Assembly: GCA_031359995.1 (NCBI GenBank)
Contig: JANMAT010000003.1
Location: 33,531-97,530, forward strand
Origin: JANMAT01 sp031359995
Lineage (GTDB): Bacteria > Actinomycetota > Acidimicrobiia > Acidimicrobiales > Ilumatobacteraceae
Length of the DNA stretch: 64,000 bases
Direction of reading: 5' to 3'
Shown here: positions 23,816-35,000 of the stretch, piece after piece
How the letters are laid out: every line of letters starts with the position of its first letter
Position numbering within the stretch: the first letter of the stretch is position 1
The notes under the pieces: generated by a model
Database searches by the model: none
Seen by the model: the letters and a program-made list of their open reading frames with translations, nothing else
What the model was told of the DNA's origin: nothing
Position numbers and translations under genes: made by a program

Positions 23816-24757
23816 ATGACCTCCGACGGCCTCTCGCTCCGCATCTTCACCGAACCCCAGCAGGGTGCCTCCTACGACACGCTCCTCGCCGCCGCCCGCA
23901 CCGCCGAGACGCTCGGCTTCGATGCGTTCTTCCGGTCTGACCACTATCTGAAGATGGGCGACGTGAGCGGTCGGCCCGGCCCGACCGACGCGTGGATCAC
24001 GCTGGCGGGGCTGGCCCGCGACACCACCACCATCCGCCTGGGCACGCTGGTCACGTCGGCCACGTTCCGCCATGCCGGGCCGCTGGCCGTGAGCGTGGCC
24101 CAGGTCGACCAGATGTCGGGCGGGCGCGTCGAGCTCGGGCTCGGTGCCGGCTGGTACGAGGCCGAGCACACCGCCGGGGCCATCCCGTTCCCCCCGCTGG
24201 GCGAGCGCTTCGAGCGCTTCGAGGACCAGTTGGCCATCATCACCGGCATGTGGGGCACCCCCGCCGGCGAGACGTTCTCCTACACCGGCCGCCACCACTC
24301 GGTCGTCGACTCCCCCGGCCTGCCCAAGCCGGCCCAGGCCCACCTGCCCATCATCATCGGCGGCGGTGGCCTGGCCCGCACCCCGCGCCTGGCCGCCACC
24401 TACGCCGACGAGTTCAACCTGCCGTTCGCGTCGGTCGAGGCGTTCACCGCGGCGACCGACCGGGTGCGGGCGGCGTGCGAGGCGCGCGGCCGAGACGCGC
24501 AGACCATGACCATGTCGGCCGCGCTGGTGCTGTGCTGCGGGCGCGACGAGGCCGAGTTCACCCGCCGCGCCGCCGCCATCGGGCGGGAACCGGCCGAGCT
24601 GCGGGCCAACGGTGCCGGCGGCACGGTCGACGAGGTCATCGCCACACTGGCCCGCTGGCGCGACGCCGGCGCCACCCGCCTGTACCTGCAGGCGCTCGAC
24701 CTGCACGACCTCGACCATCTGCACCTCGTGGCCGAGGCGGTCCGCCCGGCCCTCTGA
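23816..24757 (+). CDS. LLM class F420-dependent oxidoreductase
   Basis: This 313-aa luciferase-like TIM-barrel protein shows FDAFFRSDHYLKMG, ITLAGLARDTTTIRLGTLV, QVDQMSGGRVELGLGAGWYEAEH and a C-terminal LARWRDAGATRLYLQALD. The family uses reduced F420 (or FMN) in redox reactions on unknown substrates; the SDHYLKMGDVSG region is typical of actinobacterial F420-type members. The start at 23816 follows the intergenic region shared with pyrE. It differs considerably from the LLM protein at 260. Confidence 0.85.
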   Translation: MTSDGLSLRIFTEPQQGASYDTLLAAARTAETLGFDAFFRSDHYLKMGDVSGRPGPTDAWITLAGLARDTTTIRLGTLVTSATFRHAGPLAVSVAQVDQMSGGRVELGLGAGWYEAEHTAGAIPFPPLGERFERFEDQLAIITGMWGTPAGETFSYTGRHHSVVDSPGLPKPAQAHLPIIIGGGGLARTPRLAATYADEFNLPFASVEAFTAATDRVRAACEARGRDAQTMTMSAALVLCCGRDEAEFTRRAAAIGREPAELRANGAGGTVDEVIATLARWRDAGATRLYLQALDLHDLDHLHLVAEAVRPAL

Positions 24758-25012
24758 CTTCGCTCCGAGCGGTCCCGTGATCGACCACCGGCGCGGCGGC
24801 CATGGATTGCGTGGTTGTGGACGCCGATTCCCCCACCCAGCGTCCAAATAGGACCGCCCGGGTTCCCGAAGTCAATGTCACGATGGCGGCCACAATTGCC
24901 CTTGACGATGGCCGGACGATCCAACAGTTGAAGCAGCGACGATCAGAACAATCGGACAATTGGCCCGAGCTTGAATGGTTCATTGGATCGGTTCCGGGCT
25001 ATTCTCATTGCC

Positions 25013-25426
25013 ATGGCTGAGAAGAAGAAGCGTGGCCCCAAGGTGGTCACCAAGGAACACAAGGCGGCGATGGCGACCGGGCGGGCCGAGAGTCGAGCCG
25101 TGTCGAATTACCTCGAGGTGATGGCGGCGAACAAGCCCAAGAGAGGCCGCAAGCGCACGCCGGACTCGATCAAGAACAGGCTGGAGGTGATCGAGGCCGA
25201 ACTCGACGAGGCCGACATGCTGAGCCGCGTCAACCTCGTCCAGGAGCGTATGAACCTGCTCGAGGAGCTCGGCGCCATGGAGGAGCGGGTCGACCTCAGC
25301 GAGTTCGAGGCCGACTTCATCAAGGTCGCCGCCAGCTACAGCGATCGGCGCGGCATCACCTACGCCGCCTGGCGCGAGATCGGCGTCACGCCCGAGGTGC
25401 TGAAGCGGGCCGGCGTCAGCCGCTGA
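25013..25426 (+). CDS. Small conserved-looking charged helical protein, function unknown
   Basis: This 137-aa protein has a lysine/arginine-rich N-terminus (MAEKKKRGPKVVTKEHKAAM), a second basic cluster (NKPKRGRKRTPDS) and a heptad-like acidic helix (NRLEVIEAELDEADML and following). Its C-terminal segment contains YAAWREIGVTPEVLKRAGVS. The basic segments and the last module suggest nucleic-acid binding, but I do not recognise the family. TATTCT at 25000-25005 ends 7 nt before the ATG, suggesting a leaderless message. The upstream stretch 24758-25012 is noticeably AT-richer than its surroundings and holds no other gene. Confidence 0.75.
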   Translation: MAEKKKRGPKVVTKEHKAAMATGRAESRAVSNYLEVMAANKPKRGRKRTPDSIKNRLEVIEAELDEADMLSRVNLVQERMNLLEELGAMEERVDLSEFEADFIKVAASYSDRRGITYAAWREIGVTPEVLKRAGVSR

Positions 25427-25437
25427 CGCGACCGCAT

Positions 25438-25460
25438 GGGGCCGGCCAATGGCCGGCCCC
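25438..25460 (+). terminator. Terminator after the gene at 25013
   Basis: Perfect 10-bp arms GGGGCCGGCC and GGCCGGCCCC with a 3-nt AAT loop lie 12 nt after the stop. It is placed to also end purB transcription from the opposite strand. Confidence 0.65.
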
Positions 25461-25513
25461 GACCCATCCCCGCGAGCGGGTGGCCCCGGCCACCCGCTCC
25501 CGCGCGTGCCGAC

Positions 25514-26830
25514 TCAGGTGCCGGCGGCGACCGCGGCGTCGAGCGCGTCGAACACCCCGTCGGTGCGGGCCAGGGCGCGATCCAGGCTGAAGGCCCGGTC
25601 GAGCGCGCCGGCGTCGAGCGGCACTCGCTCGTCGGCCTCGAGCACCCCGCGGAAGCTTCGCTGCTCGGCCCACACGCGCGCCGCGTCCTCCTGCACCACC
25701 CGGTAGGCCTCGTCCCGGCTCAACCCACCGTCGATCAACGCCAGCAGCACCGGTTGGCTGAACACCAGCCCGCGCGTGAGATCGAGGTTGGTGAGCATCT
25801 GGTCCTCACGCACCTGCAGACCGCCCAGCAACCGGGCCAGGCGCCGCAGCGAGTAGTGGGCCAGCTGAGCCGAGTCGGGCAGCACCACGCGCTCGACCGA
25901 CGAGTGCGAGATGTCGCGCTCGTGCCACAACGCCACGTTCTCCAGGCCGGCCTGCAGGTTGCCCCGCAGCACCCGCGCCAGTCCGCTGAGCGTCTCGGCC
26001 GAGATCGGGTTGCGCTTGTGGGGCATGGCCGACGAACCCTTCTGGCCCGGAGCGAACCCCTCTTCGACCTCGCGCACCTCGGTGCGCTGCAGGTGGCGCA
26101 GGTTCACCGCCACCGACTCGCACGTGGTGCCCACCGCCGCGCACGCGTACAGGAACTGGCCGTGGCGGTCGCGGGCCACCACCTGCGTGGCCGGCGTGGG
26201 CACCAGACCCAGCGACGCGCACACGTGCGCCTCGATGGCGGGATCGATGTTCGAGTACGTGCCCACCGCGCCCGACAGCTTGCCCACGGCCACCGCGATG
26301 CGGGCCGCCTGCAACCGCTCGCGGTCGCGCGCCACCTGCAGACCCCACAGCGCGCAGGTGAAGCCGAACGTGGTGGGCTCGGCGTGGATGCCGTGCGTGC
26401 GCCCGATCATGGCCGTGCGGCGGTGGCGGTGGGCCAGGTCGTGCAGCGTCGCCAGCAGCGCGGTGGCGGCGTCGATGAGCAGATCGCACGCCTGCGTGAG
26501 CAGCACGCACCACGACGTGTCGACCACGTCGGACGACGTGAGCCCGAAGTGGATCCAGTTGGCCTCGGGCCCACCAATGGCCGCCTGCACCACGTCGACG
26601 AAGGCGGCGACGTCGTGGTTGGTCACGAGCTCGCGCTCGCTCACCGCGGCCACGAACGCCTCGTCGATCTGCGGGGCCCGCGCCCGGCACGCGGCAGTGC
26701 TGCCCGCCGGCGCCTGGCCACCGGCCTCCATGGCCTCGACGGCGAGGATCTCGACGTCGAGGTACGTGCGCAAGCGGCCCGCATCAGAGAACAGCGCCGT
26801 CATCTCCGGCGTCTGGTACCGGGGGATCAT
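25514..26830 (-). CDS. purB: Adenylosuccinate lyase
   Basis: This 438-aa fumarase-superfamily enzyme splits adenylosuccinate to AMP and SAICAR to AICAR in purine synthesis. The family signature GSSAMPHKRNPISAETL is present, as are TSSDVVDT and GRTHGIHAEPTTFG. It starts MIPRYQTPEM, as expected. Its start overlaps the purA stop by 4 bp (ATGA), so the last steps to AMP are encoded as a coupled pair. Confidence 0.96.
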   Translation of the reverse strand: MIPRYQTPEMTALFSDAGRLRTYLDVEILAVEAMEAGGQAPAGSTAACRARAPQIDEAFVAAVSERELVTNHDVAAFVDVVQAAIGGPEANWIHFGLTSSDVVDTSWCVLLTQACDLLIDAATALLATLHDLAHRHRRTAMIGRTHGIHAEPTTFGFTCALWGLQVARDRERLQAARIAVAVGKLSGAVGTYSNIDPAIEAHVCASLGLVPTPATQVVARDRHGQFLYACAAVGTTCESVAVNLRHLQRTEVREVEEGFAPGQKGSSAMPHKRNPISAETLSGLARVLRGNLQAGLENVALWHERDISHSSVERVVLPDSAQLAHYSLRRLARLLGGLQVREDQMLTNLDLTRGLVFSQPVLLALIDGGLSRDEAYRVVQEDAARVWAEQRSFRGVLEADERVPLDAGALDRAFSLDRALARTDGVFDALDAAVAAGT

Positions 26831-28101
26831 GAGAACTGCACGTACTGGTCGCGCTCGGGGCCGGTGCCCACGAACGAGACGGGCACGCCCACGTGCTTCT
26901 CCAACGCGGCCACGTAGTCGCGCGCCGCGGTCGGCAGATCGCCGACCTCACGGCACGAGGTGAGCGACGTCTTCCAACCGGGGAACGTCTCGTACACCGG
27001 GGTCACCGCGGCCAGGTCGTCGATGAGGTCGGGGTAGCCGCCCAGTCGGCGACCGTCGCGCTCGTACCCGATGCAGAGCTTCACCTCGTCGAAGGTGTCG
27101 AGCACGTCGAGCTTCAGCACGGCGAGGTCGGTGAGGCTGTTCAGGCGGGCGGCCAGGCGCAGCATCACGCAGTCGAACCAGCCCGTGCGCCGCCGGCGAC
27201 CGGTGACCGTGCCGAACTCCTTGCCGATGTCGACCAGCGCCTCACCGGTGGCGTCGTCGAGCTCGGTGGGGAACGGGCCGGCACCGACGCGGGTCGTGTA
27301 CGCCTTGGCGATGCCCACGATGCGCGTGAGGTCGCGCGGGCCGAGCCCGGTGCCCGTGCACGCCCCGCCGGCGGTGGGGTTCGACGACGTGACGAACGGA
27401 TACGTGCCGTGGTCCAGGTCGAGGAACGTGGCCTGCGCGCCTTCCAGCAGGATGTGCTGGTTGGCGTCGAGCGCGTCGTGCAACAACGTGACCGTGTCGG
27501 CCACGTACGGCGTCAGGCGGTCGGCCAGTTCACCGGCGTACCGGTCGACCACGGCGTCCACGTCGACCGGATCGCCGCCGAGCGACGCGATGGCCTCGTT
27601 CTCGGCCCGGCCCACGGTGCGGAGCTGCTCGGCGAACCGGGCCCGGTCGAGCATGTCGCCCACCCGCAGCCCGATGCGGCGCGACTTGTCGGCGTAGGCC
27701 GGGCCGATGCCCTTCAGCGTGGTGCCCAGCTTGGCCTCGCCCCGGCGCGTCTCGGACAGGGCGTCGTGGGCGACGTGCCACGGCAGGATCAGATGAGCAT
27801 GGCTCGACACCTTCAGGCGGGAGCAGTCGACACCCCGCGCGGTGAGGGTGTCGATCTCCTCCACCAGCGTGATCGGGTCGACCACCACCCCGTTGGCGAT
27901 GACGGGCGTGACGTGGTCGTAGAGCACGCCCGAGGGCAGCAGGCGAAGGGCGAACCGCTCCCCGTTCACGACCAGGGTGTGGCCCGCGTTGTGGCCCCCC
28001 TGGTAACGGACGACGAGGGCCATCTCCTTGGCGAGCGTGTCAGTGACCTTGCCCTTGCCCTCGTCTCCCCACTGGGTCCCGACGATGACGGTTGCCGGCA
28101 T
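26827..28101 (-). CDS. purA: Adenylosuccinate synthetase
   Basis: This 424-aa GTP-dependent enzyme joins IMP and aspartate. Visible motifs are the N-terminal GTQWGDEGKGKVTD P-loop, YQGGHNAGHT, the IMP-contact GIGPAYADKSRRIGLR and the C-terminal TSCREVGDLPTAARDYV with a final GTGPERDQ guanine-binding loop. Length is normal for the family. It is the first gene of the purA-purB pair, with its own 84-bp upstream region after the calpain-like gene. Confidence 0.96.
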   Translation of the reverse strand: MPATVIVGTQWGDEGKGKVTDTLAKEMALVVRYQGGHNAGHTLVVNGERFALRLLPSGVLYDHVTPVIANGVVVDPITLVEEIDTLTARGVDCSRLKVSSHAHLILPWHVAHDALSETRRGEAKLGTTLKGIGPAYADKSRRIGLRVGDMLDRARFAEQLRTVGRAENEAIASLGGDPVDVDAVVDRYAGELADRLTPYVADTVTLLHDALDANQHILLEGAQATFLDLDHGTYPFVTSSNPTAGGACTGTGLGPRDLTRIVGIAKAYTTRVGAGPFPTELDDATGEALVDIGKEFGTVTGRRRRTGWFDCVMLRLAARLNSLTDLAVLKLDVLDTFDEVKLCIGYERDGRRLGGYPDLIDDLAAVTPVYETFPGWKTSLTSCREVGDLPTAARDYVAALEKHVGVPVSFVGTGPERDQYVQFS

Positions 28102-28185
28102 TGCTTTCCCCTTACACGGAAGGATTACCGGCCGAGCCTAGGCGGTGCGGGCGCCGCGACCCAGCCCGAACGACCACGACGCCGG

Positions 28186-30021
28186 TCACCACGGCAGCCC
28201 GGGCAGGTCGGGGATGAGGTCGTCGAGCACCGACCCGGCCCGGTCGAGCACGTTCCCGGCGGTGTGGATGACCGAGCCGGCCGCCTGGACCACGTCGTGG
28301 ACCAGCTCGACCGGCTGCACGTCGATGTCGGCGTGGACGGCCACCCCGAACAGCCCCGACGCCCCCAGGTCGAGCCCGAGGTGGACGCGTTCGGGCGTGA
28401 TCACCACGTTCGGTCGGGCGATGAGCTGGGGGCCGGTGAGCAGGCTGACCCCCGTGCCGGCGTCGGCGGCGCCGGTGCCGAGGTGGGCGGTGACCGTGGA
28501 CCGCGACCCGCTGCCGATGTCGATGCCATCGAGGCCGAGGTGACCGGTGGTGCCCGCCTCGCGCTGGAAGGCGGCCGCCACCACGAGGGGACCGACGGTG
28601 ACGGCGCGGTCCTGGCGCACGATCTCGGTGAGCCCGTCGCCGTCGGCGTCGGCCCCGGGACCGATCTCCACGAGCGCCACGGCCCGCAAGAAGTCGCCCA
28701 GGCTCAGGGTGATGATGCCGTGGTCGGCGTCGATGACGGCGCTCGGCACCGCGTGCTGCACGGCGGTCAGATCGTCACCCCACAGGTGTCCCCACGGGTT
28801 CAGCACCGTGACGGTGCCGTCGCCCGGCACCTGCAGCACGGCCAGGTGGTGGGGCTGGCGAAAGCCCATGCCGGTGACGGTGAGGGCGGTGACCGGCACG
28901 CCGTCGGCCAGCTTCGCCTGCATCGCCGCCACGACGTCACCGGGCGGGGTGACCGCCACGACGAGCTGATCGGACCGGCCGTGCGCCCCGAAGATCGTGT
29001 CGAACCACTCGGTCGTGAGCGCCACCGACAGCGACGCGTAGCCGTCGGACCAGGGATCGACGGCGTCGGGCAGATCGACGCCGAGGAAACGGCGGCCGTG
29101 TTCGGTCGCGTAGATGGCGGCCGCCTTCTCGAACAGACGGGCCCACAGGACGTCGCCGCGGTCGTCGCGGGACGTGCCGTCGGGACCCACCGGGAACTGG
29201 GCGTCGACGATGATGACCTCGCCGGCGATGGTGATGTCGCAGGTGCCGTCACCCCGGTCGTGGACGAGCTCGGTGATCCACCGGGGATGGCCGGCCGCCA
29301 CCGCGGCAAGGGCGGCCAGCAGGCCGCAGTCGCCGAGGCTGCCCTGGGCCACGTCGAACGGGTGCGGCCCACCGTCGGCGAGCAGCGGCAGGAACGACAG
29401 ATCGACCGACACCGTGCCGACGTCGGCGAGCGGGTCGGCCGGACCGGTGTCGCCCGTCTGGCCCGTGCGCACCGCGTGCATCCCCACGAGGCGGGCCAGC
29501 GACGCGCGCCACGGTCGCCCCAGGGCGAGCACCAGCGCGTCGCGGTAGCCGGGGTCGTGGCCGGCGGCCAGCACGCGGTCGAGCACGCCGGCGAGGGTGG
29601 GGTCGGCCGCCACCAGCTCGGCGTAGCGGTCACCACTGGTGGGCGGGGCGTCGAACGCGGCGACGGCCACCCGCAGCCGTTCGGCGTCGCCCGCCGCCTG
29701 GTCGGTGTCGTGGTCGGCCCGGAGCGCGGCCAGGCGCGACTCACCGTCCTGCACGGCGAGGGCGAACTCGGTGTGGCCGAGCGCATCCGGCGCCAGCCGG
29801 AACCCCGCCGCCAGCGAGGCCCGGTCGTGCAGCACCCGGCTGACGGCACGCTGCGCCTCGGCCAGGTCGCCCAACACGGCGACGCCCGGCGCCGGCAGCT
29901 CGGCCTGGCGGGCGGCGCCCGCGATCACCCCGGCCAGGCCGTCGGCCTCGGTCGCGGTGGTGGAGAGCCGTGAGGCGAGCGCCGTGGCGGCGTCGGTGTC
30001 GATCCAGAGCTGCGGGGCCAC
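28186..30021 (-). CDS. Calpain-fold cysteine protease, possible type VII secretion substrate
   Basis: This 611-aa protein has a helical N-terminus of about 110 aa, a middle helical segment, a calpain (C2-like) core and a C-terminal region of about 170 aa ending in a helix. The catalytic triad of the family is visible: Cys232 in QGSLGDCGLLAAL, His391/392 in QPHHLAVL and Asn408 in TVLNPWG. No signal peptide is seen. The N-terminus (DTDAATALASRLSTTATEADGLAG) resembles that of the second calpain-like protein at 33534 and looks like a WXG100-type helical export domain (inference). The GTG start has AAGG upstream. The final helices are Asp/Gly-rich and may bind calcium. Confidence 0.72.
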   Translation of the reverse strand: MAPQLWIDTDAATALASRLSTTATEADGLAGVIAGAARQAELPAPGVAVLGDLAEAQRAVSRVLHDRASLAAGFRLAPDALGHTEFALAVQDGESRLAALRADHDTDQAAGDAERLRVAVAAFDAPPTSGDRYAELVAADPTLAGVLDRVLAAGHDPGYRDALVLALGRPWRASLARLVGMHAVRTGQTGDTGPADPLADVGTVSVDLSFLPLLADGGPHPFDVAQGSLGDCGLLAALAAVAAGHPRWITELVHDRGDGTCDITIAGEVIIVDAQFPVGPDGTSRDDRGDVLWARLFEKAAAIYATEHGRRFLGVDLPDAVDPWSDGYASLSVALTTEWFDTIFGAHGRSDQLVVAVTPPGDVVAAMQAKLADGVPVTALTVTGMGFRQPHHLAVLQVPGDGTVTVLNPWGHLWGDDLTAVQHAVPSAVIDADHGIITLSLGDFLRAVALVEIGPGADADGDGLTEIVRQDRAVTVGPLVVAAAFQREAGTTGHLGLDGIDIGSGSRSTVTAHLGTGAADAGTGVSLLTGPQLIARPNVVITPERVHLGLDLGASGLFGVAVHADIDVQPVELVHDVVQAAGSVIHTAGNVLDRAGSVLDDLIPDLPGLPW

Positions 30022-30093
30022 CTCTGCCTTGGACCCTGCCGGCGCCGATCTGTGACCGACCCTGCCGCGGCTGCCGCGTTGGTGGGTGGGGCG

Positions 30094-30471
30094 TCAGGCC
30101 TTCTTGCGGGTCGGGGCCGACCTGGGCTTGGGGGCCTTGGGCGCGGTCGCGGTCGTGGTCGCCACGGCGGCGGCCCGGGCCCGCGGTGCATCGACCACGA
30201 GCAGGCCGTGCACGTCGCCGTAGCCGTTGGCCTCGTAACCGTCAGCGTCGGGATCGTCGAAGAAGTGGCCGCCGTCGGCGAGGTAGCGGAAGGCGTGACG
30301 CGTGCCCGTGGGCAGCGTGACCACGACCGAACGCTTGCCGTTGGTGCGGGGCTTCAACGGATGGGCCGCGGGGTCCCAATCGTTGAAGTCGCCGACCACG
30401 GACACGGCCCGGTCGAGGGAGAGGGAGAACGTGAGCTTGATGCCATCGGTGGTGCGGGCACGGTTGATCAT
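30094..30471 (-). CDS. CBM48 (isoamylase N-terminal-like) domain protein
   Basis: This 125-aa protein contains an early-set immunoglobulin-like domain with SVVGDFNDWDPAAHPLKPR and the strand TRHAFRYLADGGHFFDDPDAD, as in glycogen-binding CBM48 modules. It has an Ala/Pro/Lys-rich tail (APKAPKPRSAPTRKK). Stand-alone copies are thought to bind alpha-glucans or act as interaction modules. AGGAGG precedes the ATG at 30471 at good spacing. It lies between the SnoaL-like and calpain-like genes on the same strand. Confidence 0.82.
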   Translation of the reverse strand: MINRARTTDGIKLTFSLSLDRAVSVVGDFNDWDPAAHPLKPRTNGKRSVVVTLPTGTRHAFRYLADGGHFFDDPDADGYEANGYGDVHGLLVVDAPRARAAAVATTTATAPKAPKPRSAPTRKKA

Positions 30472-30604
30472 GCGGGTGCCTCCTGAGGGTGGGGGGACAG
30501 GGAGCGAGCCCGAGACGATAGGAGAAGTGTGGGCGCGAGTGGGGGAACGTTGGTCGCGGCGCCATGAACGTTTGCTGGCGATCGTCTGACCTGCGCGCGA
30601 CGGG

Positions 30605-30955
30605 CTAGGCCCAGGCACCCGTGCCCGGCGGGGCGTTCCACACCTCGACGATGCGACCACCGGCGAAACGGAACACCTCGATGCCGGCCAGCGTGGTGGC
30701 GCCCGAGGTCATCGCGTAGCAGACCGTGATGGTGTCGTCGCCGTGCTCGAACATCCACGCGTTGGCGAAGGTGAGCCCCGGGAACTGCTCGTGGGTGTGG
30801 CGGAAGCGGGCCGCGTTCTCGGCGTGCGAGATCGTGTGCACCGTGCCCGGATCGTGGCGGACGCACCCGTCCGCCACCAACGACAGGAACAGCTCCTCGT
30901 CGGCGTTCGTCCACGCCGTCGTGTAGCGATCGACCAGGTCCCGCAGCGTCGTCAT
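30605..30955 (-). CDS. SnoaL-like (NTF2-fold) protein
   Basis: This protein of about 116 aa has the cone-shaped NTF2 fold pattern: TTLRDLVDRYTTAWTNADEE, FLSLVADGCVRHDPGTVHT, FANAWMFEHGDDTITVCYAM and a final IEVFRFAGGRIVEVWN. SnoaL-like proteins include polyketide cyclases and many small ligand-binding proteins of unknown role. An in-frame start also exists at 30967, but MTTLRDL at 30955 fits the family better. It lies 18 bp downstream of clpB's far end on the same strand. Confidence 0.75.
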   Translation of the reverse strand: MTTLRDLVDRYTTAWTNADEELFLSLVADGCVRHDPGTVHTISHAENAARFRHTHEQFPGLTFANAWMFEHGDDTITVCYAMTSGATTLAGIEVFRFAGGRIVEVWNAPPGTGAWA

Positions 30956-30985
30956 GAGCCGCAGCATGCCACGGCGACACCGCCG

Positions 30986-33472
<2,487 letters not shown>

Positions 33473-33496
33473 GACGGCCTCCGTGCTGTAGCAGGA

Positions 33497-33521
33497 AAGT
33501 TGATAGCTACTGTATCAACTT
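33497..33521 (-). promoter_or_regulatory. HAIR-like inverted repeat upstream of clpB
   Basis: A perfect 9-bp inverted repeat, AAGTTGATA-N7-TATCAACTT, lies 24 bp upstream of the clpB start. The HspR operator HAIR has the layout CTTGAGT-N7-ACTCAAG; the spacing is identical and the flanking AAGTT/AACTT is related, although the core bases differ. Repression of clpB by an HspR-like MerR protein is the likely reading. No hspR is in the window. Confidence 0.65.
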
Positions 33522-33533
33522 CTCGCCTGCAGG

Positions 33534-34928
33534 CTACCGGCGCCAGCTCTCGTCCCCACTCGTCGGCAGCCGATTGGCATCGATGACGTTGCTGGCGCGG
33601 ACCAGGTCGTCGAGCGGGATCGTGAACGGCGCGCTCCCGCCGGCGTCCCACGGGTTCTCCAGCGTCACGACGCGGTGCACCGGATCGACCGCCACCAGCC
33701 GGTAGGCGTGGTGGGACTCGAGCCGCGGATCGTCGGCGTCGGGCGACGTGAGCACGGTCAGGATCTCGCCGGCGGCCAGACGCCGGGCCAGTTCGTCGGC
33801 GCCGAAGCCGTCCGCGTCCCGTTGGGTGACGCTGCCCCCGACCAGCTCGACCAAGGTCTCGCCCGGGTTGCCGCTCCAGATCTTGCCGTACCCCCCGTGC
33901 AGGATCGCCCACGCCTTCTCGAGGACCTGGCCCCAGATCTCGAACGAGGAGCCGGCGTCGGACTCCGCGGTGTGCTGCACGGTCATGGGTGCGCCGGGCC
34001 CGTTCGACTCGACGACGAACGACGGGTCGACGACCGCACGCGCCCCGTTGGCCACCTTCACCGTGACCGTGCCGTTCGGGTTGCGGCGGAACAGCGGGGC
34101 CAACGCCTCGGGGTGCTGGGCGGCCAGGCTCTGGACCACCGACAGCAGGTAGCAGTCCCCCAGGTAGCCCTGCCGGAGGTCGTCGGCGTCGAAGGGCGCC
34201 GCGTCGCCCGGCCCGCCGAGCGCGACCGGTCCCTGCAGATCGCGGACCTGCCAGGTGGTGGGCCGACCTCCCACGGCCACCTTGGGCAGACGGGCGACGA
34301 CGGTGGCCAACGGGGGCTCGATCTCGGACTCGAGCGACCCGAGCCGTCGCCAGGTGGGTCGGGCCACGCGCTCGCCGAGGTCGGCGTACAACGCGAACCG
34401 GTCCGAGCGCGACAGGCCACCGTGCTTGCTCCCGCGGCGCAGGCGATGGAACACGGCGCGGACCTCGGCGTCGGTGAGAGCCCCGACGAGCGCGTCGAGC
34501 TGGGTGGCGGTGAGCCCCGCGAGCAAGGACCGGATGTCGTCACCGGTCGGCCGGCCCTTGCCCCGGCCACCCGCCGCCCGCAGCTGGGCCCGGGCGTCGG
34601 CGACGCGCTGGCGGGCCAGCGCGTCGAGCGGCACGGCCAACTCGTCGTCGACCTCGCCGGCGGCGAGTCGGTCGTCGAGCCACATCGCCATGCGAGGCTC
34701 GATGGTGAACGCGGCGGCGAAGCGTGCCCGCGCCGCCACGACGATGCCGGCCTGGTGGGCCGTGTCCTCCACGGCTCGCAGACGCGGCACGCTGCCGCCG
34801 GGGAGGGCCGCCAGGATCTGCGCCTCGGTCACGCGTCCGGCGAGGACGCGGGCATGGTCGCCGGTGCGGCGGAGGGTGGACGCCAGGTCGTCCATCCGAT
34901 CGGGGTCACAACGCACGGAGTCAGTCAT
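33534..34928 (-). CDS. Calpain-fold cysteine protease, possible type VII secretion substrate
   Basis: This 464-aa protein has an N-terminal helical domain of about 110 aa (DPDRMDDLASTLRRTGDHAR and following), a helical middle and a C-terminal calpain-like catalytic domain. The triad is visible: Cys259 in QGYLGDCYLLSVV, His406/407 in ESHHAYRL and Asn425 in TLENPWD. It also has IWGQVLEKAWAILHGGYG, a common calpain-core strand. There is no signal peptide or membrane helix. It shares architecture with the protein at 28186 but is shorter at the C-terminus. It ends 13 bp from the clpB operator. Export by the EssC-type system at 39600 is inference. Confidence 0.75.
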   Translation of the reverse strand: MTDSVRCDPDRMDDLASTLRRTGDHARVLAGRVTEAQILAALPGGSVPRLRAVEDTAHQAGIVVAARARFAAAFTIEPRMAMWLDDRLAAGEVDDELAVPLDALARQRVADARAQLRAAGGRGKGRPTGDDIRSLLAGLTATQLDALVGALTDAEVRAVFHRLRRGSKHGGLSRSDRFALYADLGERVARPTWRRLGSLESEIEPPLATVVARLPKVAVGGRPTTWQVRDLQGPVALGGPGDAAPFDADDLRQGYLGDCYLLSVVQSLAAQHPEALAPLFRRNPNGTVTVKVANGARAVVDPSFVVESNGPGAPMTVQHTAESDAGSSFEIWGQVLEKAWAILHGGYGKIWSGNPGETLVELVGGSVTQRDADGFGADELARRLAAGEILTVLTSPDADDPRLESHHAYRLVAVDPVHRVVTLENPWDAGGSAPFTIPLDDLVRASNVIDANRLPTSGDESWRR

Positions 34929-35000
34929 GGCTCACCATGGCCACCTGTCGACCCCGCCGAGGGGTCGCTGTGACGCGATTGCTCGCTACGGTGGCCGTCG

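Noticed and set aside
24802..25020. Small plus-strand frame (72 codons) before the gene at 25013
   Set aside because: It overlaps the probable promoter of the next gene, has no homology I recognise and no ribosome site.
26893..29973. 1026-codon plus-strand open frame opposite purA and the calpain-like gene
   Set aside because: Shadow of third-position GC bias; the product lacks any domain and the opposite strand encodes purA.
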